From: Leptolinea sp.
Lineage (GTDB): Bacteria > Chloroflexota > Anaerolineae > Anaerolineales > Anaerolineaceae
DNA length: 32,169 nt
Direction: 5' to 3'
Assembly: GCA_012798535.1 (NCBI GenBank)
Contig: JAAZMZ010000038.1
Location: forward strand, 1-32,169
Of this stretch, positions 16,458 to 23,574 are shown in pieces (positions within the stretch are counted from its first letter, which is position 1; every line of letters starts with the position of its first letter). Both the position numbers and the translations under genes were made by a program. The notes below the pieces were generated by a model. It saw only the letters and a program-made list of their open reading frames with translations. It ran no database searches and was not told where the DNA came from.

Positions 16458-19400
16458 ATGTCACAGGAATTTTCGATCATCCGGACAAGAATTACACCAC
16501 CCCGCCGCCGGGGTGAACTGGTAACGCGTCAAAGATTGATCGATCTGCTTAATGAATTGTTGGAAAAACGTCTGGTGCTGGTTTCAGCTCCGGCAGGTTA
16601 CGGGAAAACTTCACTGCTGGTCGATTATGCCAGTTGCAGCCCACTTCCGGTGTGCTGGTATACCGTGGATACGCTGGACTTTGATCCACGCCGGTTCATT
16701 TCCTACTTCATTGCAGCCATTCACCAAAGATTCCCGGCATTTGGAGAGCGGTCTAAAACAGTTTTGAATGCCGACCAGGTGAATCTGGATGTGGAAACAA
16801 TAGCCAGTATCATCATCAACGACCTGTATGAGCACGTGGCCGAACATTTTGTGATTATTTTGGATGATCTGCATCTGGTCAATGAAAGCGTCCCGGTGCG
16901 TAATTTTATCAGCCGGTTCCTGCAAGATACTGAAGAGAACTGCCATGTATTGATCACCTCGCGCAGCCTGCTATCGCTGCCTGTTTTACCCATGCTGGCT
17001 GCCCGCTCTGAGGTCGGCGGTTTCAGTTTCGAAGAGCTGGCTTTTCAACCGGATGAAATCCAGGCTCTTTACGAACAAACCCGGCAAAAGGAAATAAGCA
17101 AGGAAATCGCCGAAGAAATTTTGAATCAAACGGAAGGCTGGATCACCGGTATCATTCTCACCAGCCAAATCACCCGAAAAGAAGTAAAAACCAGGAGCCT
17201 GCTGGAACGTCTGACTGGTTTTGGTATGGAAGAATACTTCCTGCAAATCATCAATGAACAACCGGCCGAACTGCGTTCCTTTCTGCTTTGGTCTTCCCTT
17301 CTGGAAGAGTTCAACGAAACCATGTGTTCCAGAATCTTGGGTAAAGCTCTGAATCTGCCAGATGCTCCCTGGAGTGCCTGGATGGATGCCGTACAGCGCA
17401 ATAATCTATTTGCACTGCCGGTAGGAGATCAGGGTGATTGGCTGCGCTATCATCCCCTTTTCCTGGAATTTCTGCAGACGCGGGTTTTTCGGGAATGTTC
17501 CATGCTGGCCGCCGAGATCGAACGCTGCCTGGCGACGGACTATATTGAAAACAGGGAATGGGATCGTGCGTTCTCCATCTACCGGCGGTTGAATTCGCAG
17601 GATGATCTTCTGCGGCTGATCGAAAGAGCCGGACCGGATATTCTGGCGGCAGGCCGGATTTCCACTCTATCTGCCTGGATCGATGTCATTCCAGACGATG
17701 TGGTTCGGGAACATCCCGTCATTCTTGGCCTGAAAGGGAAGATTGCCTTCTCCACGGGTGATACACCGATGGCCATGGACTATTACAATCAAGCGGTGAA
17801 CGGCCTGCTATCTTCTGAAGACATACCCGCCCTTTGTCAGGTTCTGGTTTGGCGCGCCAACCTCCACCGGCTGATGGGCGACCTGGATTCCGGACTTAAG
17901 GATGCCAATCATTGCATCGAATTGGTGGAGCATCACCCGCAATTGGAAAGAATATCGGGGGATGGCCTGCGTTGTATTGGCCTGTGCATCTATCACAAAG
18001 GGAAACTCAAATCAGCGCTCACCTGGCTGCAAAAAGCCTACAACACCGTTCAATCCCTGTGTGACCGGAAAAATGAAGCGGAAATCCAGATGGAGATCGG
18101 CATCATCTACGAGAATATCGGTCAGTATGACCGTGCCAGAGACGCTTATGAGGCAGCTCTGAACTACTGGAAACAAACAGAGAATCAAATCAATCAATCC
18201 ATTCTGTTGAATAACCTGGGAGTTTTACAGCAGATGATGGGGGAATATGAACAGGCCAGCGACTCATTCAAAGTTGCGCTGGAGCTTTCTCGAAGCAGCG
18301 GTTATACCCGTATGGAAGCCTATATCTTGACGGGTATAGCCGATATGTATACCGAGTTGCAGGCAGATGATCAGGCGGCTGAGGCATTCGATATGGCTTC
18401 TGCTATGGCTGACCGCCTTCAGGAGCATTTCCTGCAAGTGTATATCGGGGCTCGTTCCGCGGCTCTGGCCGGTTTGCGGGGTGATATTTCCCGTGGATAC
18501 CAGATCTTGCAACAGACGCAAACCTTGATCAACATGGATGGCTCGGAAATGGAGAACCAGCTCTATGCGCTGGAACTGGGAGGATTGAAAGTACTGGATA
18601 AAAAACCCCACGAGGCCATACCCTTGCTGGATAACGCCTGCACGTACTTTGGACGTGAGGGTCATAAAATCCAATATGATCGCGCGCATCTTTATCTCAT
18701 CCTGGCTTACCATGCTTCAGGCCAGGAAGAAAAAATGCTTGAGCATATCCTGCACATTCAAGCCAGCATGGATACGGATTATCCACCCATCGCGTTGATC
18801 GCCCTTTCTGCCCGTTTCAAGGTAGAGCTGAATACCATACGATTTGATTATCTCCAATCGGAAATCACACGATTTCGCGCCCTTCTTGAGACCTTTGAAG
18901 AAAAATTGCCTGTCTATCGACGGTATTTGCGGGAAAACTCACAGGTCATTCCTTTTGCTCCACCAACCCTGTTCATTCGGGCGCTGGGACGCATGCAGGT
19001 TCAGGTCAACAATCACAAAATCACGAACGCGGAGTGGCAAACACAGGCCGCGCGGGAACTCTTCTTCCTGCTGCTGGCTCACCCTGAAGGTATGACGCGT
19101 GAAGAGATCTGCGTGATTTTCTGGCCGGATGCCTCCATAGATGAGGCAAAATTTCGCTTCAAGAACACGATTTACCGTCTCCGGCGGGCGGTCGGCAAAA
19201 ACAGCGTGTTGTTAGACCAGGAGATATACCGGTTCAACAATAAGCTGGATTATGAGTATGACGTGGAATCCTTCCTGAAAGCCAACGCGCTTGCTTCTCA
19301 GGCGAACGATCCGTTGAAGAAACTTTCACATTATCGCGAGGCGATTAAATTGTTCCGGGGGAATTATCTGAATGAGATTGAAGAGACCTGGGCATTGAAT

Positions 19401-19688
19401 CCGCGGGAATACCTACGCCAGAACTATTTGAATATTCTGATCAATGCCGCTGAAATCTACCTGAAACTGGCCAAATATGATCAAGCGTTGGAATACTGCC
19501 AGCGCGCGCTCGAGGAAGACAACCTGTTGGAAGATGCCTACCGTTTGGCATTGCGGGCATTCGCGGGTATGGGAAACCGCGTGGGAATGATCCGGCAATA
19601 TCAGCGGTGCGTCGAGGTGCTGGAGAGAGAGATCAATGCTGCTCCATCCCAGCAAACCCAGGCGCTGTATCAAGAATTGTTACGCTGA
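16458..19688 (+). CDS. SARP/BTAD-type regulator with MalT-like STAND ATPase and TPR core
   Basis: A 1076-residue regulator that combines a MalT-like front with a SARP-like back. Walker A is SAPAGYGKTS (43-52), a Walker B-like strand is FVIILDDLHLVNE (about 131-143), and the TSRSLLSLPVLPML motif follows. Residues about 340-820 form TPR-like repeats, for example IYENIGQYDRARDAYEAALNYW. From about 842 an OmpR-type winged helix begins (ALGRMQVQVN, MTREEICVIFWPDAS, FRFKNTIYRLRRAVG), followed by the all-helical BTAD domain to the C-terminus (REYLRQNYLNILINAAEIYLK). SARP proteins usually activate nearby genes by binding direct repeats spaced 11 bases. TPR-bearing regulators often sense peptides or partner proteins. 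Its location before the peptide operon makes that operon the likely target (inference). Confidence 0.92.
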   Translation: MSQEFSIIRTRITPPRRRGELVTRQRLIDLLNELLEKRLVLVSAPAGYGKTSLLVDYASCSPLPVCWYTVDTLDFDPRRFISYFIAAIHQRFPAFGERSKTVLNADQVNLDVETIASIIINDLYEHVAEHFVIILDDLHLVNESVPVRNFISRFLQDTEENCHVLITSRSLLSLPVLPMLAARSEVGGFSFEELAFQPDEIQALYEQTRQKEISKEIAEEILNQTEGWITGIILTSQITRKEVKTRSLLERLTGFGMEEYFLQIINEQPAELRSFLLWSSLLEEFNETMCSRILGKALNLPDAPWSAWMDAVQRNNLFALPVGDQGDWLRYHPLFLEFLQTRVFRECSMLAAEIERCLATDYIENREWDRAFSIYRRLNSQDDLLRLIERAGPDILAAGRISTLSAWIDVIPDDVVREHPVILGLKGKIAFSTGDTPMAMDYYNQAVNGLLSSEDIPALCQVLVWRANLHRLMGDLDSGLKDANHCIELVEHHPQLERISGDGLRCIGLCIYHKGKLKSALTWLQKAYNTVQSLCDRKNEAEIQMEIGIIYENIGQYDRARDAYEAALNYWKQTENQINQSILLNNLGVLQQMMGEYEQASDSFKVALELSRSSGYTRMEAYILTGIADMYTELQADDQAAEAFDMASAMADRLQEHFLQVYIGARSAALAGLRGDISRGYQILQQTQTLINMDGSEMENQLYALELGGLKVLDKKPHEAIPLLDNACTYFGREGHKIQYDRAHLYLILAYHASGQEEKMLEHILHIQASMDTDYPPIALIALSARFKVELNTIRFDYLQSEITRFRALLETFEEKLPVYRRYLRENSQVIPFAPPTLFIRALGRMQVQVNNHKITNAEWQTQAARELFFLLLAHPEGMTREEICVIFWPDASIDEAKFRFKNTIYRLRRAVGKNSVLLDQEIYRFNNKLDYEYDVESFLKANALASQANDPLKKLSHYREAIKLFRGNYLNEIEETWALNPREYLRQNYLNILINAAEIYLKLAKYDQALEYCQRALEEDNLLEDAYRLALRAFAGMGNRVGMIRQYQRCVEVLEREINAAPSQQTQALYQELLR

Positions 19689-19712
19689 TCTGATCTTAAC
19701 CGGGCAATGTTC

Positions 19713-19753
19713 TTGCAGCCGGTGTAAGCGCCGGCTCGAGCGGGTACCTGCAA
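19713..19753 (+). ncRNA. Possible structured RNA element downstream of the SARP gene
   Basis: An outer 6-bp pair TTGCAG (19713-19718) with CTGCAA (19748-19753) encloses an inner hairpin with arms GCCGG (19718-19722) and CCGGC (19731-19735). The two stems share base 19718, so they are alternatives at that position. No T-run follows directly, so it is not a standard terminator. No known riboswitch consensus was recognised. The element occupies the first part of the 258-base gap before the peptide gene. Confidence 0.25.
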
Positions 19754-19860
19754 CTCACCAGGATTCGTATGGGGGTTTCCCGACCGGGTATTCCCTCTTT
19801 CGTCATTTTTGGAAAGTGAATACAGATTTGTAAAGAACCGTCAAAACTGCCGGTGTTGAG

Positions 19861-19879
19861 GCTGGTTTAATGCCTGTTT
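19861..19879 (+). promoter_or_regulatory. Possible SARP-type direct repeat (11-base period)
   Basis: GCTGGTTT (19861-19868) and GCCTGTTT (19872-19879) repeat with an 11-base period and agree at six of eight positions. A TAAT-rich -10-like sequence (19892-19897) begins about 12 bases after the second unit. SARP regulators are known to bind such 11-base-spaced repeats just upstream of a -10 box. The match is short and could be chance. Confidence 0.3.
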
Positions 19880-19898
19880 TGAGACCGATCTTAATAAT

Positions 19899-19919
19899 AA
19901 TAGAACCAATATAAAACTT
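19899..19919 (+). repeat. Intergenic 21-base element, copy 3
   Basis: The core ACCAAWAT-N3-ACTT preceded by AATA, ending 27 bases before the small-peptide ATG. This copy embeds a TATAAA (19910-19915) that could act as the -10 of the peptide operon. It agrees with copies 1 and 2 in spacing and strand. Confidence 0.5.
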
Positions 19920-19946
19920 TCCAAATAGCTATCCAAGGAGTGAGCC

Positions 19947-20075
19947 ATGTTATCAAATCTTGTGAAATCTGCTAAAACCGTTGTCCGCCCTGTTGATGTT
20001 CGGGTTGTTCTGTTCCTCATCTCTGTGGCTCTGTTCGTTCTTGGTGCAGGCGCCCCCGCCGCCACTGGTGGATAA
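19947..20075 (+). CDS. 42-residue membrane/secretory small peptide
   Basis: A short gene opening MLSNLVKSAKTVVRPVD. The N-terminal half is basic (K7, K10, R14, R19). Residues 20-33 are strongly hydrophobic (VVLFLISVALFVLG), and the tail is AGAPAATGG with two A-x-A signal-peptidase-like sites. A clear AAGGAG lies 6-11 bases before the ATG, which is the main evidence that it is translated. It has the layout of a signal peptide followed by a very short exported tail, or of a single-span membrane microprotein. I do not recognise the family. It is the first gene after the SARP-type regulator and precedes the DUF5317, NHLP-like and HD-GYP genes on the same strand, with copy 3 of the intergenic element in front. 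A peptide signal sensed by the TPR part of a regulator is an attractive inference. Confidence 0.7.
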   Translation: MLSNLVKSAKTVVRPVDVRVVLFLISVALFVLGAGAPAATGG

Positions 20076-20113
20076 AAAGCATACCGCGTAAAAATTAACC
20101 CCTCGTTTTACCA

Positions 20114-20133
20114 CTCATCCAGGGAGGGATGAG
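20114..20133 (+). promoter_or_regulatory. Hairpin between the peptide and DUF5317 genes
   Basis: A perfect 7-bp stem (CTCATCC with GGATGAG, six-base loop), 38 bases after the peptide stop and 47 bases before the DUF5317 start. No T-run follows. It may stabilise or process the peptide part of the message, or weaken read-through, so that the peptide is made in excess (inference). Confidence 0.45.
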
Positions 20134-20180
20134 GAAATGTGTAAATCGGAACGGATTCCAGTTTTAAAGCTAACATACAT

Positions 20181-20762
20181 ATGATCTTACTATATGCTGT
20201 CATCGTGGGCCTGGCTGCAAGTATTTTGCGTGCCAGGCTCACTCATCGAACGTTACAAATACCACAACTGCGTTGGGAATGGTTGATGCTCATTGCGGTC
20301 ATTCCCCAGATTCTGGTTTTTTATCTTCCTGCCATCAGTCAATATATTCCCAATTCCATTATTCCAACCGTTCAGATACTCTCTATGCTCGGGCTGATTG
20401 TCTTTATCTTGATGAACGCATTGTCACCGGGTTTTTGGGCATTAGGTCTGGGACTGATCGCTAATTTTCTTGTCATCATCAGCAATGGCGGCTGGATGCC
20501 AATAAGTATAGAGATCCTGCAACGCCTGCCCGCGGCCAGCACCCAACAACTCTGGACTGTCGGTGCACGTCTTGGTTATACAAAAGACATCATTATGGCT
20601 CCGGCGAATATCCGCCTGATCTGGTTGTCAGACCAGTTCACTCTGCCATCAGGATTGCCGCAGAATACCATTTTCAGTCTGGGTGATATTTTCATCGCCA
20701 TAGGAGTTTTTTTTCTCATGTGGTCGTTGAGCCAAAATACAGATGAAAAGGAGAAAAAATGA
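20181..20762 (+). CDS. DUF5317-family membrane protein
   Basis: A 193-residue polytopic membrane protein. Hydrophobic segments lie near residues 1-16, 35-55, 62-82, 85-105 and 165-185. The central loop carries NGGWMPIS (about 105-112), then LPAASTQQLWTVGARLGYTKDIIM, and IRLIWLSDQFTLP before FSLGDIFIAIG. The N-G-G-x-M-P and F-S-x-G-D features are those I associate with DUF5317. No function is established for the family. It follows the small peptide and overlaps the NHLP-like gene by four bases (ATGA), so the two are translated together. It could export, process or sense the peptide (inference). The ATG at 20181 has only a weak ribosome-binding site. Confidence 0.8.
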   Translation: MILLYAVIVGLAASILRARLTHRTLQIPQLRWEWLMLIAVIPQILVFYLPAISQYIPNSIIPTVQILSMLGLIVFILMNALSPGFWALGLGLIANFLVIISNGGWMPISIEILQRLPAASTQQLWTVGARLGYTKDIIMAPANIRLIWLSDQFTLPSGLPQNTIFSLGDIFIAIGVFFLMWSLSQNTDEKEKK

Positions 20763-21076
20763 TAGCCATCTCTTTAGATACTGACCTGCCGAAAGCGCAT
20801 GTTCCGGTTTCTAACACACAGGCCGCGACCAAAGCGGAACTCGGCCGTCTACTTCATGCCGCCATCATAAATACCCATTTTCGAAAATTGCTGCTTGCTA
20901 ATCCTGTCGCCATGATCGATAGAGGGTACCTGGGGGAGAGTTTTCAATTCCCCGGCAGTGTAAAGGAACAGATTCGGCATGTTCATGCTGAGAGTCTCGA
21001 AGAGTTTTCATCGTGTGTTTTAAAAATTATCGAAACCCCTTCACTTACTGAGATAGCCGTGCTGCCCTATTGTTAA
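20759..21076 (+). CDS. NHLP/Os1348-like small protein (possible RiPP-precursor relative)
   Basis: A 105-residue soluble protein with a strong AAGGAG site and a start that overlaps the DUF5317 stop. The segment LLHAAIINTHFRKLLLANPVA (in parts about 31-51), GYLGESFQFPGSVKEQIRHV and AESLEEFSSCVLKI follows the pattern F-R-x-x-L-L-x-x-P, a leucine or glycine turn, then A-x-S-L-x-E-F. That pattern is typical of nitrile-hydratase-like leader peptides (NHLP clan, for example Os1348-type proteins). No maturase, protease-transporter or Gly-Gly cleavage site is visible, so a role as a modified-peptide precursor is not supported by context. The C-terminus ends LPYC. It may act as a small regulatory or adaptor protein for its neighbours. 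The assignment rests on pattern memory. Confidence 0.55.
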   Translation: MIAISLDTDLPKAHVPVSNTQAATKAELGRLLHAAIINTHFRKLLLANPVAMIDRGYLGESFQFPGSVKEQIRHVHAESLEEFSSCVLKIIETPSLTEIAVLPYC

Positions 21077-21098
21077 GCAATGCATATTCAGGTTTAAA

Positions 21099-21926
21099 AT
21101 GAACCGTCATTCGTCCTATACCAAACCAGGTACTGATATTGTTCCCAATAACAAGGGGGATGCAGGGAGGGTTGAGGAGCAATTTAAACCTTTCCAGGTA
21201 ATGATTCCCATGGAATTGGATCGAAAAAACCAGATATTTGGTTTCTTTGCCCTGGATAATGGAGAATTGCCGGAAGGGAGTCAAAAAAACCTGAATGAAA
21301 TCACCGGCACGCCTTTCAAAGCTGAACTGGCAGGGCTGACAGTTTATGTCGGCCCTGTCGTTCAGAAAATGCAGGAAAACTATTGCAAAGCATTGTTTAT
21401 GCTGGCAGACTCCATCGATCGCTGTGATCAGAGCGCTCACAGCCGGGTTACCGCACTCTGGGCAAAACGAATAGCGGAGTATATGCGTTTGTCCGAAGAG
21501 GAAATTGATGAGATTACGCTGGCTGCCCGTCTTCACGACATTGGGAAAGCGGTTGTGCCTAGAGAACTTTTGACTAAACCTGGTCCACTGAATGAAAGAG
21601 AGTGGGAAATTATTAAACGACACGCTGAATATAGTGCCGCGTTGATGGAACCTTCTTCCAAGCTTCAAACCATAATCCCGTTGGTTCGTGCTCATCACGA
21701 GCATTTCAATGGTAAAGGATACCCCCACCAGGCAGCAGGTCAGAAGATACCTCTGGGAGCCAGAATACTTTCTGTGGCAGATGCCTTTTCTACCATGACA
21801 ACCGGCAGAGCATACCGTGATCCGATGGATTACAACCAGGCCAAGCAGGAGCTGATGCGCTGCAGCGGAACTCAATTTGATCCGGAAGTTGTAAAGAATA
21901 TCATCCTGCTTCTGCGTAGATTCTGA
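21099..21926 (+). CDS. HD-GYP domain phosphodiesterase
   Basis: A 275-residue protein whose C-terminal two thirds is a HD-GYP domain. HDIGK (His146-Asp147), His175, the HHE pair (His199-His200) and GKGYP (205-209) are intact, as is the VADAFSTMTTGRAYR segment with Asp228. The metal-binding residues for hydrolysis of cyclic di-GMP are therefore present. Residues about 30-95 (PFQVMIPMELDRKNQIFGFFALDNG) look like the second half of a GAF domain, a possible sensory input. It lies 22 bases after the NHLP-like gene and is the last gene of the peptide operon. A link from the peptide system to cyclic-dinucleotide turnover is therefore probable but inferred. The ribosome-binding site is weak (AGG nine bases upstream). 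Confidence 0.92.
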   Translation: MNRHSSYTKPGTDIVPNNKGDAGRVEEQFKPFQVMIPMELDRKNQIFGFFALDNGELPEGSQKNLNEITGTPFKAELAGLTVYVGPVVQKMQENYCKALFMLADSIDRCDQSAHSRVTALWAKRIAEYMRLSEEEIDEITLAARLHDIGKAVVPRELLTKPGPLNEREWEIIKRHAEYSAALMEPSSKLQTIIPLVRAHHEHFNGKGYPHQAAGQKIPLGARILSVADAFSTMTTGRAYRDPMDYNQAKQELMRCSGTQFDPEVVKNIILLLRRF

Positions 21927-21950
21927 TTGTGTTCAATATAGAATAAATCG

Positions 21951-21995
21951 AAAGGCCACCTTTTATCCAGTCTGTGGATTTCAAAGGCAGCCTTT
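21951..21995. terminator. Bidirectional terminator between HD-GYP and anti-sigma genes
   Basis: A long imperfect hairpin. Outer arms AAAGGCCACCTTT and AAAGGCAGCCTTT pair with two mismatches, and an inner perfect stem ATCCA/TGGAT closes a GTCTG loop. It lies 24 bases after the HD-GYP stop and 25 bases after the anti-sigma stop on the opposite strand, so it can serve both. Confidence 0.6.
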
Positions 21996-22020
21996 CCGGT
22001 GTTATCAACGGAAGATCCGT

Positions 22021-23574
22021 TTATTTCACGTTTTCCAAACCTTCAAGGTATTTCTTGAATTCTTCCTTCGGGAGATTACTGTTTATCAAAACACAGGTCT
22101 TCTCAGATTTTTCCACAAAAGCGGTCATGTAACTTTCACTATCTGAAATTCCGTCCTGTTTCAAAAGTTTGATTGTTAATCCGTTTCCGGTTGTGAAGGT
22201 CTCGTCTATGCTGTCAACCATTTCATCAGGGAGCATTTCTACCGTCTGGATCACAAGATAACCCTGGTTGGAATTTCGGTAACTGGCGGTATAGTAAAAG
22301 CTTGATTCTTCGGTCTGGCGGGGTGGAGCAGACAGCGTCAATTGGAAGCCAGTTGGAATTTCTTTTAAGAGAAAACCATCTTTTGTATGAGCGGCCAGTT
22401 CCTGCGGGGTGATCTTTTCGGGCAGTAGATCTCCTTTTGAACGATCCGTATCATCCACTAATTTTATACCGGTGAGGTCTGAAAAATCCCATTCTACAGG
22501 TGACTCTGCCGGCAATACCTCATTTGTTAAATATTTTGTTGAAGAAATAACAAACTCTTTATCATTCTTTTTTGCCGTATTGGTGATTTCCAGCAATTTA
22601 TATGTACCTGCATCGAAAATCATTCTGCTGGAAATCCGGTCAAAGGTAATTTTGTTCTTTTGTGTACTTGAGCTTTCAGAGATCGCCAGCGAATGAGTCG
22701 ATAGAAGGATAATGGTTTTCTTCCCATTCAAAAGCTCCTTCGGGGTTTCAAGCTTCACATCAGGAGCTGAACGAAACTGTTTGAATAATTCTTCTGCGTC
22801 TAATGTTCGTTGACCGGCATCCAGATCAACCACTTTTTCGCGGCTTTGAGGACTGCGGTAAACCGTCAGGATGTCGGCCGCTTTGCCATTCTCAGAGTGT
22901 TGGGTTGAATACGTGTATTCGCCATCATACCCGAAAACGTCCACGATCTTCTTCTCTGGCAGAGCATATTGCACCGTACGCAGGTTTCCCGTTCCAAAAT
23001 CAGTATATGTCTCCCTCAGCATCCTTGTTCCAGCATTTTTCCCTTCTTCCATGGTGTTGTTTTGGAAGATCTCAACAACCATATGAGATATACCTTTGTC
23101 GAGCACTTCCAGTTTGTTGGCTTCGTACGCCTTCTCCAGAACTTGTTTGGCCGATACAGGCGTTACATTTTTAGTGGACAGGAAAAATCCAAAAATCCCT
23201 AAGAGTAGAGCGCCAGATAGTAACACAGCACTTCGACGTAACATTTTATTTTCTCCAGATAGAGTGATTTTGTGGTTTTGCATCCCTCCCGGCGCCAGGC
23301 GGGAAAACCAGATTGAGAACCAGTTTCGAGATGGATCTGCTTCTTCCGCCATCTTTTGCTGCAGGCGGTTCCAGGCCTGCGGTGATGGTTGGGTTTTTTC
23401 AGACATGCTCTGCAGAGCAAGTCCGGTGAGTTGGCGGATTTTCCGGAGGTCAGCCAGTTCTTTTTGGCAGTCCTTACATCCGGATAGATGTTGTTCAACT
23501 TGCAAGTTTTCGACAGGGGATAATTCATGATCCAAAAATGGGATGATTTTTGATTTGATTTGTTTACAGGTCAT
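22021..23574 (-). CDS. Zinc-finger anti-sigma factor with extracytoplasmic RseB/LolA-like region
   Basis: A 517-residue membrane-spanning anti-sigma factor. The N-terminal zf-HC2 (ZAS) domain has the H-x3-C-x2-C motif (His29, Cys33, Cys36) plus Cys3, which in the family bind zinc and hold the ECF sigma factor. A membrane segment follows (about residues 108-128, AVLLSGALLLGIFGFFLS). The outer part is large. It begins with SAKQVLEKAYEA and a beta-rich stretch resembling LolA/MucB-RseB proteins, and ends with a DUF4367-like piece. The ATG at 23574 overlaps the sigma gene by 11 bases and has GGGAG about 9 bases upstream. An in-frame start at 23589 lacks a ribosome-binding site and was rejected. 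The outer domain is the likely stress sensor. Confidence 0.9.
   Translation of the reverse strand: MTCKQIKSKIIPFLDHELSPVENLQVEQHLSGCKDCQKELADLRKIRQLTGLALQSMSEKTQPSPQAWNRLQQKMAEEADPSRNWFSIWFSRLAPGGMQNHKITLSGENKMLRRSAVLLSGALLLGIFGFFLSTKNVTPVSAKQVLEKAYEANKLEVLDKGISHMVVEIFQNNTMEEGKNAGTRMLRETYTDFGTGNLRTVQYALPEKKIVDVFGYDGEYTYSTQHSENGKAADILTVYRSPQSREKVVDLDAGQRTLDAEELFKQFRSAPDVKLETPKELLNGKKTIILLSTHSLAISESSSTQKNKITFDRISSRMIFDAGTYKLLEITNTAKKNDKEFVISSTKYLTNEVLPAESPVEWDFSDLTGIKLVDDTDRSKGDLLPEKITPQELAAHTKDGFLLKEIPTGFQLTLSAPPRQTEESSFYYTASYRNSNQGYLVIQTVEMLPDEMVDSIDETFTTGNGLTIKLLKQDGISDSESYMTAFVEKSEKTCVLINSNLPKEEFKKYLEGLENVK

Noticed and set aside
19689..19946. Cyclic-di-GMP (GEMM) riboswitch ahead of the HD-GYP operon
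   Set aside because: Stems exist, but the conserved GEMM core sequences are not found.
21045..21875. A 276-codon open frame antisense to the HD-GYP gene
   Set aside because: It is fully antisense to a gene with intact catalytic motifs, has no recognisable domain and no good ribosome-binding site.
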